DNA of 64,000 nt from Fluviicola sp. (GTDB lineage: Bacteria > Bacteroidota > Bacteroidia > Flavobacteriales_D > Crocinitomicaceae): positions 18,542 through 82,541 of the forward strand of contig JAJTEO010000010.1 of the NCBI GenBank assembly GCA_021300395.1, read 5' to 3'. Each line of letters starts with the position of its first letter. The first letter of the stretch is position 1. The notes beneath the pieces were generated by a model that was given only the letters and a program-made list of their open reading frames with translations, was not told the DNA's origin and did no database searches. Made by a program: the position numbers and the translations under genes. Of the stretch, positions 41,160-52,285 are shown in pieces.

Positions 41160-43262
41160 ATGGCTCAAGAAAGAAAAGATATCTACTGGCGTGCATACCT
41201 GATTTACTTCGGGTTTGTTGCTATTATGCTAGTCGTTCTTTTTAAAACGTTGTCCATTCAATTCGAAAAACGTTCAGATGTCACTTCAACACTTCAAGGT
41301 AAAATTCCAACAAGAATTATAAAACGTATTCCACGAAGAGGTGAAATTTTAGATGCGAATTATACGCCTTTAGTAACATCAGTTTCATTTTACAACATTC
41401 ACTTGGATCCAACAGTTTGTGAGGAAAAGTTATTTACGGATTCAATCACAGATTGTGCGAGAGGTTTGTCTAGAATTTATCCTTCTATGTCAGCTAGAGA
41501 ATGGGAAGTTCATATTCGTAGAGGTAGAGAAAGAAAAAATCGTTATTTATTAATTTGCAGCAAAGCTTCAAACGAAGAACGTCGTCAGTTAAAAGCGCTT
41601 CCAATTTTCAATAAAGGGAGAATGAAAGGTGGTTTAATTGATAATGATGAAACAAGTATTCGTAAACGACCTCATAATGAACTGTTAAAAAGAACATTAG
41701 GCTATTATCAAAACCAGAACGGAAAAGAATTACGAGTTGGTATCGAAGGGGCTTACAATGAATATTTAGCAGGAGAAGAAGGCGAAGAAATCGAACAAAA
41801 AATTTCGACAGGTTGGAAAAAAACAGGTCAAATTGTTAAAGATGCTGTTGAAGGTGCAGATGTGGTAACTTCAATCGATAAAGAAATTCAAGAAGTTGCG
41901 CATTCAGAATTGTACCAACAACTAAAAGCAAACAATGCGAAAAGTGGTTGTGCGATTGTCATGGACGTGAAAACAGGTTTTGTAAAAGCCATTGTGAATT
42001 TGACGCAAGCATCGGATGGTGAATATTACGAAATATACAATTTAGCAATTGGAACGAGAGAAGTTCCTGGTTCAACTTACAAGTTGGCAACTTTAATGGC
42101 AGCTTTAGAAGAAGGTAAAATCAATATAGATGATACCGTTTCAGCTGCTTCAAAATACAACTTTTTCGGAAAAACATTAACGGAAGCGCATGAAAATAAT
42201 TACGGTAGAATCACAATCAAACGTGCATTCGAACTTTCATCGAATGTTATTTCAAAAGTAATTTACAGAGCATTTAAAGATGAGCCTCAAACGTTTGTTG
42301 ATCGATTAAAGCAATTTGGTTTAGGTCAACCATTAGGAATTGAATTAGAAGGAGAAGCAGATCCAACTTTATATGAACCGGGTTCAAAAAGTTGGTGGGC
42401 AGGTTCTTTAGCTTGGATGGCTGTTGGGTATGAAGTTCGTCAAACGCCTTTACAAACATTGGCTTTTTACAATGCTGTTGCTAATAACGGAAAATTTGTT
42501 CGTCCTCAATTTGTAAAAGAAATCAGAAGAGGTTCAGAGTTGGTAAAGAAATTTGATCCATTCGTGATTAAATCTGAAATCTGTTCGAAAAGCACGTTGA
42601 AAACATTACAAGGATGTCTTGAAGGTGTAATGAAAGACGGAACAGGGAAACGTTTAACTTCTTCATTCTTTAAAATAGCAGGAAAAACAGGAACAGCAGA
42701 AATCTTAAATGATGACATGCGTTACGGGGCAAAAGGTGAAAAACGTTATTTAGCTTCTTTCGTTGGTTATTTTCCAGTGAGTAAACCTATTTATTCATGT
42801 ATCATTTCAATTTCTGCTTCAGGAGAAAATATTTATGGTGCAACGGTTTCAGGAACAGTTTTCTCGGCGATTGCAAATAAAGTATATGCTACAAGTTTGA
42901 AATATCATAGAGCAATCAACGAAGCTAAAACGAAAGTGTACGATGCGCCAATTGCAAAAGATGGAAATCGTCATGATTTAGTAAATGTGATGAGACGTTT
43001 AAAAATTCCATTTAAAAGTTTTGATTTCGATGAGTGGATTAACACACATTCTGACGGAAAACGAATTGAATTAAAAAAACGAACTGTTTTAAAAGGAGTT
43101 GTTCCAAACGTTGTTGGTTTAAGTGCCAAAGATGCAGTTTACTTAATTGAAAATATTGGAATGTATGTTTCAATCAAAGGATATGGAACAGTTGTTAGAC
43201 AATCTTCTCCAGCTGGAACGCCTTCGTTTCATGGTGGATTAATAGAATTAACGTTAGAATAA
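41160..43262 (+). CDS. ftsI: peptidoglycan transpeptidase (PBP3-like) with a C-terminal PASTA domain
   Basis: PGSTYKLATLMAALE, SSNVISK, KTGTAEI; C-term VPNVVGLSAKDAVYLIEN. Confidence 0.95.
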   Translation: MAQERKDIYWRAYLIYFGFVAIMLVVLFKTLSIQFEKRSDVTSTLQGKIPTRIIKRIPRRGEILDANYTPLVTSVSFYNIHLDPTVCEEKLFTDSITDCARGLSRIYPSMSAREWEVHIRRGRERKNRYLLICSKASNEERRQLKALPIFNKGRMKGGLIDNDETSIRKRPHNELLKRTLGYYQNQNGKELRVGIEGAYNEYLAGEEGEEIEQKISTGWKKTGQIVKDAVEGADVVTSIDKEIQEVAHSELYQQLKANNAKSGCAIVMDVKTGFVKAIVNLTQASDGEYYEIYNLAIGTREVPGSTYKLATLMAALEEGKINIDDTVSAASKYNFFGKTLTEAHENNYGRITIKRAFELSSNVISKVIYRAFKDEPQTFVDRLKQFGLGQPLGIELEGEADPTLYEPGSKSWWAGSLAWMAVGYEVRQTPLQTLAFYNAVANNGKFVRPQFVKEIRRGSELVKKFDPFVIKSEICSKSTLKTLQGCLEGVMKDGTGKRLTSSFFKIAGKTGTAEILNDDMRYGAKGEKRYLASFVGYFPVSKPIYSCIISISASGENIYGATVSGTVFSAIANKVYATSLKYHRAINEAKTKVYDAPIAKDGNRHDLVNVMRRLKIPFKSFDFDEWINTHSDGKRIELKKRTVLKGVVPNVVGLSAKDAVYLIENIGMYVSIKGYGTVVRQSSPAGTPSFHGGLIELTLE

Positions 43263-44638
43263 ATGAAGAATTTAAAAGACATATTATATAGCGTAACATT
43301 GACTTCTGTAAAAGGTACTACAGATGTAAATGCGAATGCGATTGTTTTTGATTCTAGAAAAGCAAATGAGAATTCTATTTTCGTTGCTATTAAAGGAACA
43401 GCAGTAGATGGACATGATTTTATTTCATCTGTTATTGAAAAAGGATGTAAAATTATTGTCGCTGAACAAGAAGTTGAAGTTTCGGATGAGGTGACTTTAA
43501 TTGTAACAGATAATACACAGAAAGCGTTGGCTATTATGGCTACCAATTTCTACGATCATCCTTCTGCAAAATTAAAATTGGTTGGAGTAACCGGAACAAA
43601 TGGTAAAACAACGACAACAACATTATTGTTCAATTTATTTTCAAAATTGGGTCACAAATGTGGATTGCTTTCTACGGTTGTCAATAAAATTGGAGATAAA
43701 GATATTGTTGCGACGCATACAACTCCAGATCCTGTAGCGTTGAATGAATTATTGAACCAAATGGTTGAAGAAGGTTGTACACATTGCTTTATGGAAGTGA
43801 GTTCTCATGCCGTTCATCAACATAGAATTACTGGTTTGAAATTCACAGGAGGAGTATTTACAAATATTACGCATGATCATTTAGATTATCACAAAACGTT
43901 TCAAGAATACATTCGTGTGAAGAAAACATTCTTTGATAATTTACCAGCTGATGCATTTTCATTAGTGAATGTAGATGACAAGAATGGAATGGTCATGTTG
44001 CAAAACACGAAAGCGTCAAAATATTCATTTGCTTTAAAATCCCCAGCTGACTTTAAAGTGAAGGTGTTAGAAAATCAATTCTCAGGTTTGGTGTTAAATC
44101 TATGCGGAACGGAAGTTTGGTCAAGATTAATTGGAGATTTCAATGCTTATAATTTAGTTGCTGTTTATGCCGTAAGTGAATTATTGGGCGAAGATAAATT
44201 GGAAGTGTTGCACATACGCCAGATGCGTTAGAAAATGTTCTAAAAACAATCGACAATATTCGCACGAAAAACGAGACAGTCTACACAGTTGTTGGTTGCG
44301 GAGGAGATAGAGATAAAGCGAAACGTCCAAAAATGGCAGGTATCGCTTGTGAAATGAGTGATAAAGTGATTATTACATCTGATAATCCTCGTTCAGAAGA
44401 TCCAAAAGTAATTATTGAAGAGATGATGGAAGGAGTAGAAGGTTTACACTTCAAAAAAACATTGTCAATTGAAGATAGAGAGCAAGCAATTAAAACGGCT
44501 GTTTCTATGGCTGAAAAAGGAGATATTATTTTGATTGCTGGAAAAGGGCATGAAAAATACCAAGAAATAAAAGGGGTGAAACATCACTTTGATGATATGG
44601 AAACAGTAACTAATTTATTTAAAAAACTAGAGAAATAA
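43263..44638 (+). pseudogene. murE: UDP-N-acetylmuramoyl-tripeptide synthetase, disrupted by an internal deletion plus frameshift
   Basis: N-part to [21 protein letters not shown], then [42 protein letters not shown] in another frame; the intervening segment is absent. Confidence 0.88.
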
Positions 44639-45885
44639 TGTTATACTATTTATTCAAATACTTAGACTCAATGAACGTTCCAGGTGCTGGATTGTTTCAT
44701 TATATTTCTTTCAGAGCTGCAATGGCTTTGATTACTTCATTGATCGTTTCTATCTTTTTTGGAAAACGAATTATTGATGGGTTAAGAAGACAACAAATTG
44801 GTGAAACGGTTCGTGATTTAGGTTTGGCAGGACAAATTGAAAAGCAAGGAACACCAACAATGGGTGGATTAATCATCTTGAGTGCGATTTTAATCCCAAC
44901 TATTTTGTTTGCAAAGTTGGATAATGTCTATGTAATCACGATGTTGATTTCAACTGTTTGGCTAGGTTTGATCGGTTTCTTAGATGATTACATCAAAGTT
45001 TTCAAGAAAAACAAAGAAGGATTAAAAGGAAAATTCAAAGTAATTGGTCAAATCGGTGTAGGAATCATCGTTGGTTCAATCTTGTATTTCAGTAAAGATG
45101 TTCAAGTACACAAAAGAGTTCCTCAAAATTATGTATTAAGTGCAGATGAGCAATTAGTCACACATGAACATTCAGACATACATAAAGATGCTGATTACAA
45201 ATGGATTAAAACAGATGATATGACAACGACAATTCCTTTTGTGAAAGGGAATGAGTTCAATTACAACTGGTTAATTGGTGATGATCATAAATCTTATGGA
45301 TGGTTGTTGTTTATTCCGGTAGTCATTTTCATAGTAATTGCCGTTTCAAATGGAGCGAACATGACAGATGGTTTAGATGGTTTAGCAACTGGAACTTCAG
45401 CGATTGTCGGAATTGCATTAGCAGTTTTAGCGTATGTAAGTTCGAACGTTCATTTCGCAGATTATTTAAATGTGATGTACATTCCTATGGCAGAGGAAAT
45501 GGTAATATTTATCGCTGCCTTCGTTGGTGCATGTGTTGGTTTCTTATGGTACAATTCATATCCAGCTCAAGTATTTATGGGAGATACAGGAAGTTTGGCT
45601 TTAGGAGGAATCATCGCAGTATTTGCCATTTCAATTCGTAAAGAGTTATTAATTCCAGTTTTATGTGGTGTTTTCTTAATTGAAAATTTATCGGTAATTC
45701 TTCAAGTTGGATATTTCAAATTGACTAAAAAACGATTTGGAGAAGGAAGAAGAATTTTCTTAATGGCGCCTTTACATCATCATTATCAGAAAAAAGGATT
45801 ACACGAAGCAAAGATTGTATCACGCTTCTGGATTGTAGCAGTGCTTTTAGCAGTAATGACAATCGTAACATTGAAATTAAGATAA
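44638..45885 (+). CDS. mraY: phospho-N-acetylmuramoyl-pentapeptide-transferase
   Basis: [41 protein letters not shown]. Confidence 0.96.
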   Translation: MLYYLFKYLDSMNVPGAGLFHYISFRAAMALITSLIVSIFFGKRIIDGLRRQQIGETVRDLGLAGQIEKQGTPTMGGLIILSAILIPTILFAKLDNVYVITMLISTVWLGLIGFLDDYIKVFKKNKEGLKGKFKVIGQIGVGIIVGSILYFSKDVQVHKRVPQNYVLSADEQLVTHEHSDIHKDADYKWIKTDDMTTTIPFVKGNEFNYNWLIGDDHKSYGWLLFIPVVIFIVIAVSNGANMTDGLDGLATGTSAIVGIALAVLAYVSSNVHFADYLNVMYIPMAEEMVIFIAAFVGACVGFLWYNSYPAQVFMGDTGSLALGGIIAVFAISIRKELLIPVLCGVFLIENLSVILQVGYFKLTKKRFGEGRRIFLMAPLHHHYQKKGLHEAKIVSRFWIVAVLLAVMTIVTLKLR

Positions 45886-45896
45886 GAAAACAAAAA

Positions 45897-47240
45897 ATGA
45901 CAACAACTAAAAAAATATCAATTCTTGGTGCTGGCGAAAGTGGTGTTGGTGCTGCTATTCTTGCAAAAAAGCAAGGTTGGGAAGTTTTTGTGTCAGATTT
46001 TGGTTCAATTAAAGACGAATTTAAAAACGAATTAACTGAAAACGGATTTAACTGGGAAGAAGGAAAGCATTCAGAAGATATCATTTTGAATTCAGACTTA
46101 ATTATTAAGTCTCCTGGTATTCCAGATAAAGCTCCTATCATTAAAAAACTGAAAGAAAAAGGAATTAAAATCATTTCAGAAATTGAATTCGGAGGATATT
46201 ATTCAAAAGCTAAAACAATCTGTATAACCGGAAGTAACGGAAAGACAACAACTACCATGTTGACTTACCATATTCTGAAAAAAGCAGGATTAAATGTTGG
46301 TTTAGCTGGAAATGTTGGTAAGAGTTATGCCAAACAAATTGCGAATGATGACTTCGATATTTATGTATTGGAATTAAGTTCATTTCAGTTGGATGATATG
46401 TTCGAATTCAAAGCAGATATCGCTGTTTTAATGAACATTACTCCAGATCATTTGGATCGATATAATTACGAAATGCAAAATTATGTTGATTCGAAATTTA
46501 GAATTCTACAAAATCAAACAAACGAAAATTGGTTCATTTTTAATTACGATGATCCAATCATACAAGCTGAAATTTCTAAAAGAGAAATCAAAGCAAAACA
46601 AGCTCCATTTTCAATGAACAAACAACTTGAAATTGGTGGATACGCAACAGAAGAACAAATAACAATAAACACAAACAACAAACAATTTATTATGTCAATT
46701 CACGAATTAGCATTAAAGGGAAAGCACAATGCCCAGAACTCTTTGGCTTCAGGAATCGCAGCAAAAATTCTTGAAATCAGAAGTGAGTCAGTAAGAGAAA
46801 GTCTTTCTGATTTTGTGAACGTAGAACACCGTTTAGAGTTCGTAGCGAAAGTACACGGTATTGAATTTATCAATGATTCAAAAGCAACGAATATTAATTC
46901 AACTTGGTTTGCTTTAGAAAGCATGGACAAACCAACAGTTTGGATCGTTGGGGGAGTTGATAAAGGAAATGACTACAACGAATTAATGGCTTTAGTAAAA
47001 GAAAAAGTGAAAGCAATTATCTGTCTTGGAGAAGATAATAGCAAAATCATCGAAGCATTTACGGGAGTTGTTGATACAATCGTTGAAGCGAAATCTGCTT
47101 TTGAAGCGGTTTCTTATGGTTACCGTTTAGCTAGAAAAGATGAAACAGTTTTACTTTCACCTGCTTGTGCTAGTTTTGATTTATTTGAAAACTACGAAGA
47201 AAGAGGAAACATGTTTAAACAGGCTGTTAGAGGTTTATAA
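45897..47240 (+). CDS. murD: UDP-N-acetylmuramoylalanine--D-glutamate ligase
   Basis: ICITGSNGKTTTTMLTYHI, NITPDHLDRY, NDSKATN. Confidence 0.95.
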   Translation: MTTTKKISILGAGESGVGAAILAKKQGWEVFVSDFGSIKDEFKNELTENGFNWEEGKHSEDIILNSDLIIKSPGIPDKAPIIKKLKEKGIKIISEIEFGGYYSKAKTICITGSNGKTTTTMLTYHILKKAGLNVGLAGNVGKSYAKQIANDDFDIYVLELSSFQLDDMFEFKADIAVLMNITPDHLDRYNYEMQNYVDSKFRILQNQTNENWFIFNYDDPIIQAEISKREIKAKQAPFSMNKQLEIGGYATEEQITINTNNKQFIMSIHELALKGKHNAQNSLASGIAAKILEIRSESVRESLSDFVNVEHRLEFVAKVHGIEFINDSKATNINSTWFALESMDKPTVWIVGGVDKGNDYNELMALVKEKVKAIICLGEDNSKIIEAFTGVVDTIVEAKSAFEAVSYGYRLARKDETVLLSPACASFDLFENYEERGNMFKQAVRGL

Positions 47241-47252
47241 AAACTTTTCGTA

Positions 47253-47729
47253 ATGACAAAAAGCAAAACTACTACTCGAAAAAAAGAAGATCAGTTATTA
47301 GAAGCTCGACAAGAAGGTTTGAGAAATGCTGAAAATTCATCAATTCGCCCTCACGGAAAGTTATGGGAAATGGATGTTTTTTCTTGGTATAAACCAAATA
47401 TTCATGTTTTAGCAAATACGATTCATGCGTTTCCTTTTCCGGTAATTTGGGTGGCTAACTCATCTGATATTATTGAAGCAATTGAAGAAGAGGAAACAAT
47501 TTGTTCACACTTACACGCTGTTTTAGCATTTGATAATTCAAAATTCGTAATGGATTTTCCAATGAATAAAGGAATTAAAAATGTTGCAGGAACAAATAGT
47601 GTAGAGCATACATTAGCATTAATTAATGGTTTAAAGCAAAAAAACACAATTCTACTTTTTTCAGCTTCAGATGAAAATTGGCAAGAAGAGAAATTGTACT
47701 TCGATGTGTTTTTAACGCAACATAAATAG
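47253..47729 (+). CDS. hypothetical protein embedded in the dcw cluster between murD and ftsW
   Basis: 158-aa ORF in operon orientation with tight spacing on both sides; no motif recognised. Confidence 0.8.
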   Translation: MTKSKTTTRKKEDQLLEARQEGLRNAENSSIRPHGKLWEMDVFSWYKPNIHVLANTIHAFPFPVIWVANSSDIIEAIEEEETICSHLHAVLAFDNSKFVMDFPMNKGIKNVAGTNSVEHTLALINGLKQKNTILLFSASDENWQEEKLYFDVFLTQHK

Positions 47730-47732
47730 AAT

Positions 47733-48920
47733 TTGAAAGAGTATTTAAAATATTTAAAAGGAGACCGTGTAATTTGGATTATTACGCTGATCATGCTTGC
47801 CTTTTCCTTGGTGAGTGTGTATAGTTTTGTTCCAATCTTGGTGAAAATTGAAGGAGGAACGCCCTTTAAATATTTATTTAAACACTTTACGTACGTTGTG
47901 ATTGCTTTTATTGCAATGTATTGGATTCATAAAAAAGATTCAAAATACATATCGCAACTTTCAAAGTTTGGATTTTATCTTGGGATAGGCTTACTCTTGT
48001 TTACGTTCTTTTTTGGTAAAGAAGTAAATGGTGCCGGAAGGTGGATACGTGTACCTTTTGTTGGGTTAACATTCCAGTCATCGGATTTTGCGAAATTAGC
48101 CTTGATCATCTATGTTTCTAGATTGATGGTCAAGAAAAAAGATTTAATGGACAGTTGGAAAGAAGGGTTTTGGCCGTTAATGATTCCAATATTTGTTATT
48201 TGTGGATTGATTGTGAAGGATAACTTTTCGACCGCAGCAATCTTATTTTTCATCTGTTTATTATTGCTTTTCTTAGGAAAAATTCCTTTTGGTAAAATAG
48301 CCTTAGTTGTTGGTGGTGGTATTGTGAGTTTGGGAATTGTAATAGCAATACATAAAGCCTTACCTGATTTAAATCTTTTACCTCGTTATGATACTTGGGA
48401 AAACCGTATTACGAACAGTATGGATGATTCAGGTGAAAACCTGATGGCAAATGCTCAAGCGTTGAATGCGCAATTGGCTATTTTTAGTGGAGGTATTACA
48501 GGTCAAGGTGTTGGTGATGGTAAGTTGAAAGAATACTTGCCTGAAGCTTATGCAGATTTTTATTATTCAAGTTTTGTAGAAGAATTTGGAATAATAGCTG
48601 CATTTGTTTTGATATTAATGTACCTCATTTTGTTATTTAGAATAATGAAAATTGGGTTAAATTCTGATAATTTATTTGAAACTTATGCTTGTTTAGGAAT
48701 CGGTATTTTATTATTGATCCAAGCAAGTGTAAACATGTTGGTCTGTACAGGAGTTTTTCCAGTAACAGGTCAAAATATGCCGCTTTTAGCGATGGGAGGT
48801 TCAGCGTTGATTATGACGTGTGTGGCTCTTGGAGTTGTTCAAAGTATTGCATATAAACAAACAAAATCTTCTGATAAAGAAGTGGTAGATCCAAATTCAA
48901 ACGCATTTACAAGAAAATGA
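47733..48920 (+). CDS. ftsW: lipid II polymerase / SEDS protein FtsW
   Basis: GAGRWIRVPFVGLTFQSSDFAKLALI, TGVFPVTGQNMPLLAMGGSALI; TTG start. Confidence 0.95.
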   Translation: MKEYLKYLKGDRVIWIITLIMLAFSLVSVYSFVPILVKIEGGTPFKYLFKHFTYVVIAFIAMYWIHKKDSKYISQLSKFGFYLGIGLLLFTFFFGKEVNGAGRWIRVPFVGLTFQSSDFAKLALIIYVSRLMVKKKDLMDSWKEGFWPLMIPIFVICGLIVKDNFSTAAILFFICLLLLFLGKIPFGKIALVVGGGIVSLGIVIAIHKALPDLNLLPRYDTWENRITNSMDDSGENLMANAQALNAQLAIFSGGITGQGVGDGKLKEYLPEAYADFYYSSFVEEFGIIAAFVLILMYLILLFRIMKIGLNSDNLFETYACLGIGILLLIQASVNMLVCTGVFPVTGQNMPLLAMGGSALIMTCVALGVVQSIAYKQTKSSDKEVVDPNSNAFTRK

Positions 48921-50017
48921 GTATAAATAGAGTGGTTATATCTGGTGGTGGAACTGGGGGACATATATTCCCTGCAGTTGCTATTGCTGACGAAATAAAA
49001 AGAAGAAATCCAAATGCTGAAATATTGTTTGTTGGAGCAATTGGAAAAATGGAAATGGAAAAAGTGCCTGCAGCAGGATATAAAATTGTAGGTTTAAATA
49101 TTGTTGGATTTCAACGTAAATTTACTTTGAAAAACTTCTTGTTGCCTTTTAAAATAATTGCGAGTTTATTAAATGCACGAAAAATTTTAAAGGAATTTAA
49201 ACCTCAAGTAGTTATTGGAGTAGGTGGATTTGCATCAGGTCCAACATTGCAAGCTGCGACTTATTTGAACATTCCAACGTTGGTGCAAGAGCAAAATTCA
49301 TTTCCTGGTAAAACAAATAAAATACTTTCTAAAAAAGTAACTAAGATTTGTACAGCTTATGAAGGGTTGGATAAATTCTTTCCTGCAGACAAAATTATTG
49401 AAACAGGAAATCCAGTTCGTTCAGAAATGGTTCAAATTGAAGGGAAAAGAGAGGAAGCTTTTCAATTTTACAATTTAGACGCTACTAAAAAGACAATATT
49501 AATTATTGGTGGAAGTTTAGGAGCTCGAACATTGAATGAAAGTCTTTTACCTTTTGTGAAAGAATTGCAAGCGAAAAACATTCAGGTTTTGTGGCAATGT
49601 GGTTCGTATTATTACGATACTTTGAAAGCACAAATTGACGAATTGGATATGACTGGAATCAATATGGTCAAATTCATTAATCGTATGGATTTAGCTTATG
49701 CCTTAGCGGATGTTGTCATTTCTAGAGCAGGAGCAATTTCAGTTTCAGAATTGTGTTTAATCAAGAAACCAACAATTTTAGTTCCTTCGCCAAACGTAGC
49801 AGAAGATCATCAAACTAAAAACGCAATGGCTTTGGTGAATAAAAAAGCTGCAATTCTTGTGAAAGATATAGAATCAAAAGTTAACTTGATACCAACTGTA
49901 ATTGAATTGTTAGCGAATGAAAACGAACAAACAAATCTAATATCAGCAATTAGCCTTTTAGGGAAGCCGAATGCAACAGCTTCGATTGTAGATGAGATTG
50001 AGAAAATAGTGAAGTAA
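48917..50017 (+). CDS. murG: UDP-N-acetylglucosamine transferase MurG
   Basis: ISGGGTGGHIFPAVAIADEI, GGSLGARTLNE, SRAGAISVSEL. Confidence 0.96.
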   Translation: MSINRVVISGGGTGGHIFPAVAIADEIKRRNPNAEILFVGAIGKMEMEKVPAAGYKIVGLNIVGFQRKFTLKNFLLPFKIIASLLNARKILKEFKPQVVIGVGGFASGPTLQAATYLNIPTLVQEQNSFPGKTNKILSKKVTKICTAYEGLDKFFPADKIIETGNPVRSEMVQIEGKREEAFQFYNLDATKKTILIIGGSLGARTLNESLLPFVKELQAKNIQVLWQCGSYYYDTLKAQIDELDMTGINMVKFINRMDLAYALADVVISRAGAISVSELCLIKKPTILVPSPNVAEDHQTKNAMALVNKKAAILVKDIESKVNLIPTVIELLANENEQTNLISAISLLGKPNATASIVDEIEKIVK

Positions 50018-50019
50018 AT

Positions 50020-50083
50020 GATTTTGAATTTTGAATTTTGAATGAAGTCGTTCAAAATCCAAAATTCAAAATCCAAAATTTAA
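50020..50083. repeat. inverted AT-rich array (ATTTTGA)n / (TCAAAAT)n between murG and murC
   Basis: attttgaattttgaattttgaat gaagtcgt tcaaaatccaaaattcaaaatccaaaat. Confidence 0.8.
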
Positions 50084-50088
50084 AAAGG

Positions 50089-51486
50089 ATGGATTTAAAA
50101 AACATACAACTTTCAACATTTAAACGTGCTTATTTCGTAGGTGTGGGTGGAATTGGTATGTCTGCATTGGCACGTTATTTTAAATCTTTAGGTTGGAATG
50201 TTGCAGGTTACGACAAAACACCTTCTCCTTTGACCGAAGCATTGATTTCAGAAGGTGTAGAAATTCACTTTGATGATTTGGGTGAATCGATTCCAGAAGA
50301 GTATAAAGAAAAAGAGTCAACATTAGTGATTTACACACCTGCAATTCCAAAGAATCATGGGGAGTTGAATTTTTTGATGCAGCATAATTTTCAATTGTTC
50401 AAGCGTTCACAAGTTTTAGGAATCATAACTGCTAATTCATTAGGATTAGGTGTTGCTGGAACACATGGTAAAACAACGACAAGTACTTTATTAGCACATA
50501 TATTAAACGAATCAAGTTTAAAATGTAATGCATTTTTAGGTGGAATTTCAACCAATTTCAATTCAAATTTAGTGACTTCTAAAGATGCAAAATATACTGT
50601 TGTTGAAGCAGATGAATTTGATCGTTCATTTTTACAATTAACACCGTTTGCATCCATAATCACTTCTACGGACGCTGATCACTTAGATATTTACGGAGAT
50701 GCAAGTGTATTTTTGAAAGGTTTTCAAGATTATGCGAATCTAATCAACGAAAATGGTTTCTTGATTTTAAGAAATGGTTTGACGTTGACATCAAAAGCTC
50801 CAATTTTCACTTATGGAGTAAATGATGAAACTGCTGATTTCAAAGCGATCAATTTACGATTTGAAGAAAGTAAATTTTTATTTGACATTATTTTCCCTGA
50901 AGGAGAATGGAAAAATATAGAATTTGGTTTACCAGGAATTCACAATGCTGAAAATGCGTTGGCATGTATTGCTTTATTACAAAAAATTGGTTTATCAGAG
51001 GATGAAATTCGTTTTGGTTTGAAAACGTTTAAAGGAGTTAAAAGACGTTTTGAATATCATATTAAATCGGATGATTTAGTCTACATAGATGATTATGCAC
51101 ATCATCCAACAGAAATTCATGCTTTAGTTTCTTCTGTTCGATTATTATATCCGAATAAAAAGATTACGGGTGTTTTTCAACCACATTTATTCTCTAGAAC
51201 AAGAGACTTTTTTGATGATTTTGCAAGTGAATTATCTAAAATGGATGAAGTGATTGTTTTACCGATTTATCCAGCTAGAGAAGAACCTATTGAAGGAGTT
51301 ACAAGCGATAAATTAGTCGAAAAAATTGCGTTAAATATTAAGTCATTGAAATCACCTTCTGAGGCTTTAAATTATTTAAGTCAAATCAAAGAGGGTGTCG
51401 TATTAACAATAGGTGCAGGAGATATTGATCGAATAGTTGAACCCTTAAAACAAGGTTTAAAAAGCACAAATTCAATAAAAAATTAA
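50089..51486 (+). CDS. murC: UDP-N-acetylmuramate--L-alanine ligase
   Basis: GVGGIGMSALARYFKSLGWNVAGYDK, GTHGKTTTSTLLAHI, DDYAHHPTEI; start MDLKNIQL. Confidence 0.95.
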   Translation: MDLKNIQLSTFKRAYFVGVGGIGMSALARYFKSLGWNVAGYDKTPSPLTEALISEGVEIHFDDLGESIPEEYKEKESTLVIYTPAIPKNHGELNFLMQHNFQLFKRSQVLGIITANSLGLGVAGTHGKTTTSTLLAHILNESSLKCNAFLGGISTNFNSNLVTSKDAKYTVVEADEFDRSFLQLTPFASIITSTDADHLDIYGDASVFLKGFQDYANLINENGFLILRNGLTLTSKAPIFTYGVNDETADFKAINLRFEESKFLFDIIFPEGEWKNIEFGLPGIHNAENALACIALLQKIGLSEDEIRFGLKTFKGVKRRFEYHIKSDDLVYIDDYAHHPTEIHALVSSVRLLYPNKKITGVFQPHLFSRTRDFFDDFASELSKMDEVIVLPIYPAREEPIEGVTSDKLVEKIALNIKSLKSPSEALNYLSQIKEGVVLTIGAGDIDRIVEPLKQGLKSTNSIKN

Positions 51487-52284
51487 ATGAAAAGTTGGGT
51501 TAAAATAGCATTGTGGTCAACTTTTGGGTTAACAGTCATCGTTTTATTAATGATGGTTCGTTCAGAGCAAGATGAATTCACAATAGACAAACCTGAAATT
51601 ATCATTCATATCAATGGTGAAAATGCTTTTTTAACGAAAGACGAATTATATACTCGTTTAAGACGAAAAGGATTAATTTACAATGGTCAAACGAAAGAAC
51701 AATTAAAAGTTTCCAAAATTGAAACTTATTTGCGTTCGATGACAGAAGTGAAAGATGCAAAAGTTTTTTCAAAAATTGGTGGCAATTGGACAGTCGAAGT
51801 TGACATAAGAAAACCGATCGCACGAATTTTCAACAAATTTGGGGAAACTTTTTACCTAGATGACCTAGGTTATACGATGGCACCTTCTACTATTCATACT
51901 GCTCGTGTTGTGGTAGTTACGGGAAATATTTCCGATAAAATTACATCACCTCCAGTTGAAAAAATAATTAACAATCCATCATGGAAAAGTATTCGAAAAA
52001 TTGATGATGTGTATCGAATTTCGAGTTATGTTTGTAATGATCCCTTACTCCGATCTTTGATAGGGCAAATTCACCGTAAAATGAATGGTGATTTTGTTTT
52101 AATTCCAGAGGTTGGTGGGCAAAAAATTATTTTTGGGACTGCGTATTCAAACGAAGAAGTTCGTGAGAAGTTTCGCAAACTAAAGATATTTTATACTGAA
52201 GCGATTCCTTATGAAGGATGGAACAAGTATGAAGAGATCAGTTTGAAGTACGATAAACAAATTGTTTGCAAGAAAAAAAGTTAA
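51487..52284 (+). CDS. ftsQ: cell division protein FtsQ-like
   Basis: N-terminal TM, POTRA-like region, position between murC and ftsA. Confidence 0.85.
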   Translation: MKSWVKIALWSTFGLTVIVLLMMVRSEQDEFTIDKPEIIIHINGENAFLTKDELYTRLRRKGLIYNGQTKEQLKVSKIETYLRSMTEVKDAKVFSKIGGNWTVEVDIRKPIARIFNKFGETFYLDDLGYTMAPSTIHTARVVVVTGNISDKITSPPVEKIINNPSWKSIRKIDDVYRISSYVCNDPLLRSLIGQIHRKMNGDFVLIPEVGGQKIIFGTAYSNEEVREKFRKLKIFYTEAIPYEGWNKYEEISLKYDKQIVCKKKS

Positions 52285-52285
52285 T

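Noticed and set aside
43263-44638. Programmed frameshifting to rescue murE (and likewise purM, phoH-like, tatD)
   Set aside because: Conserved residues between the two halves are physically absent, so a +1/-1 shift would not rebuild the protein.
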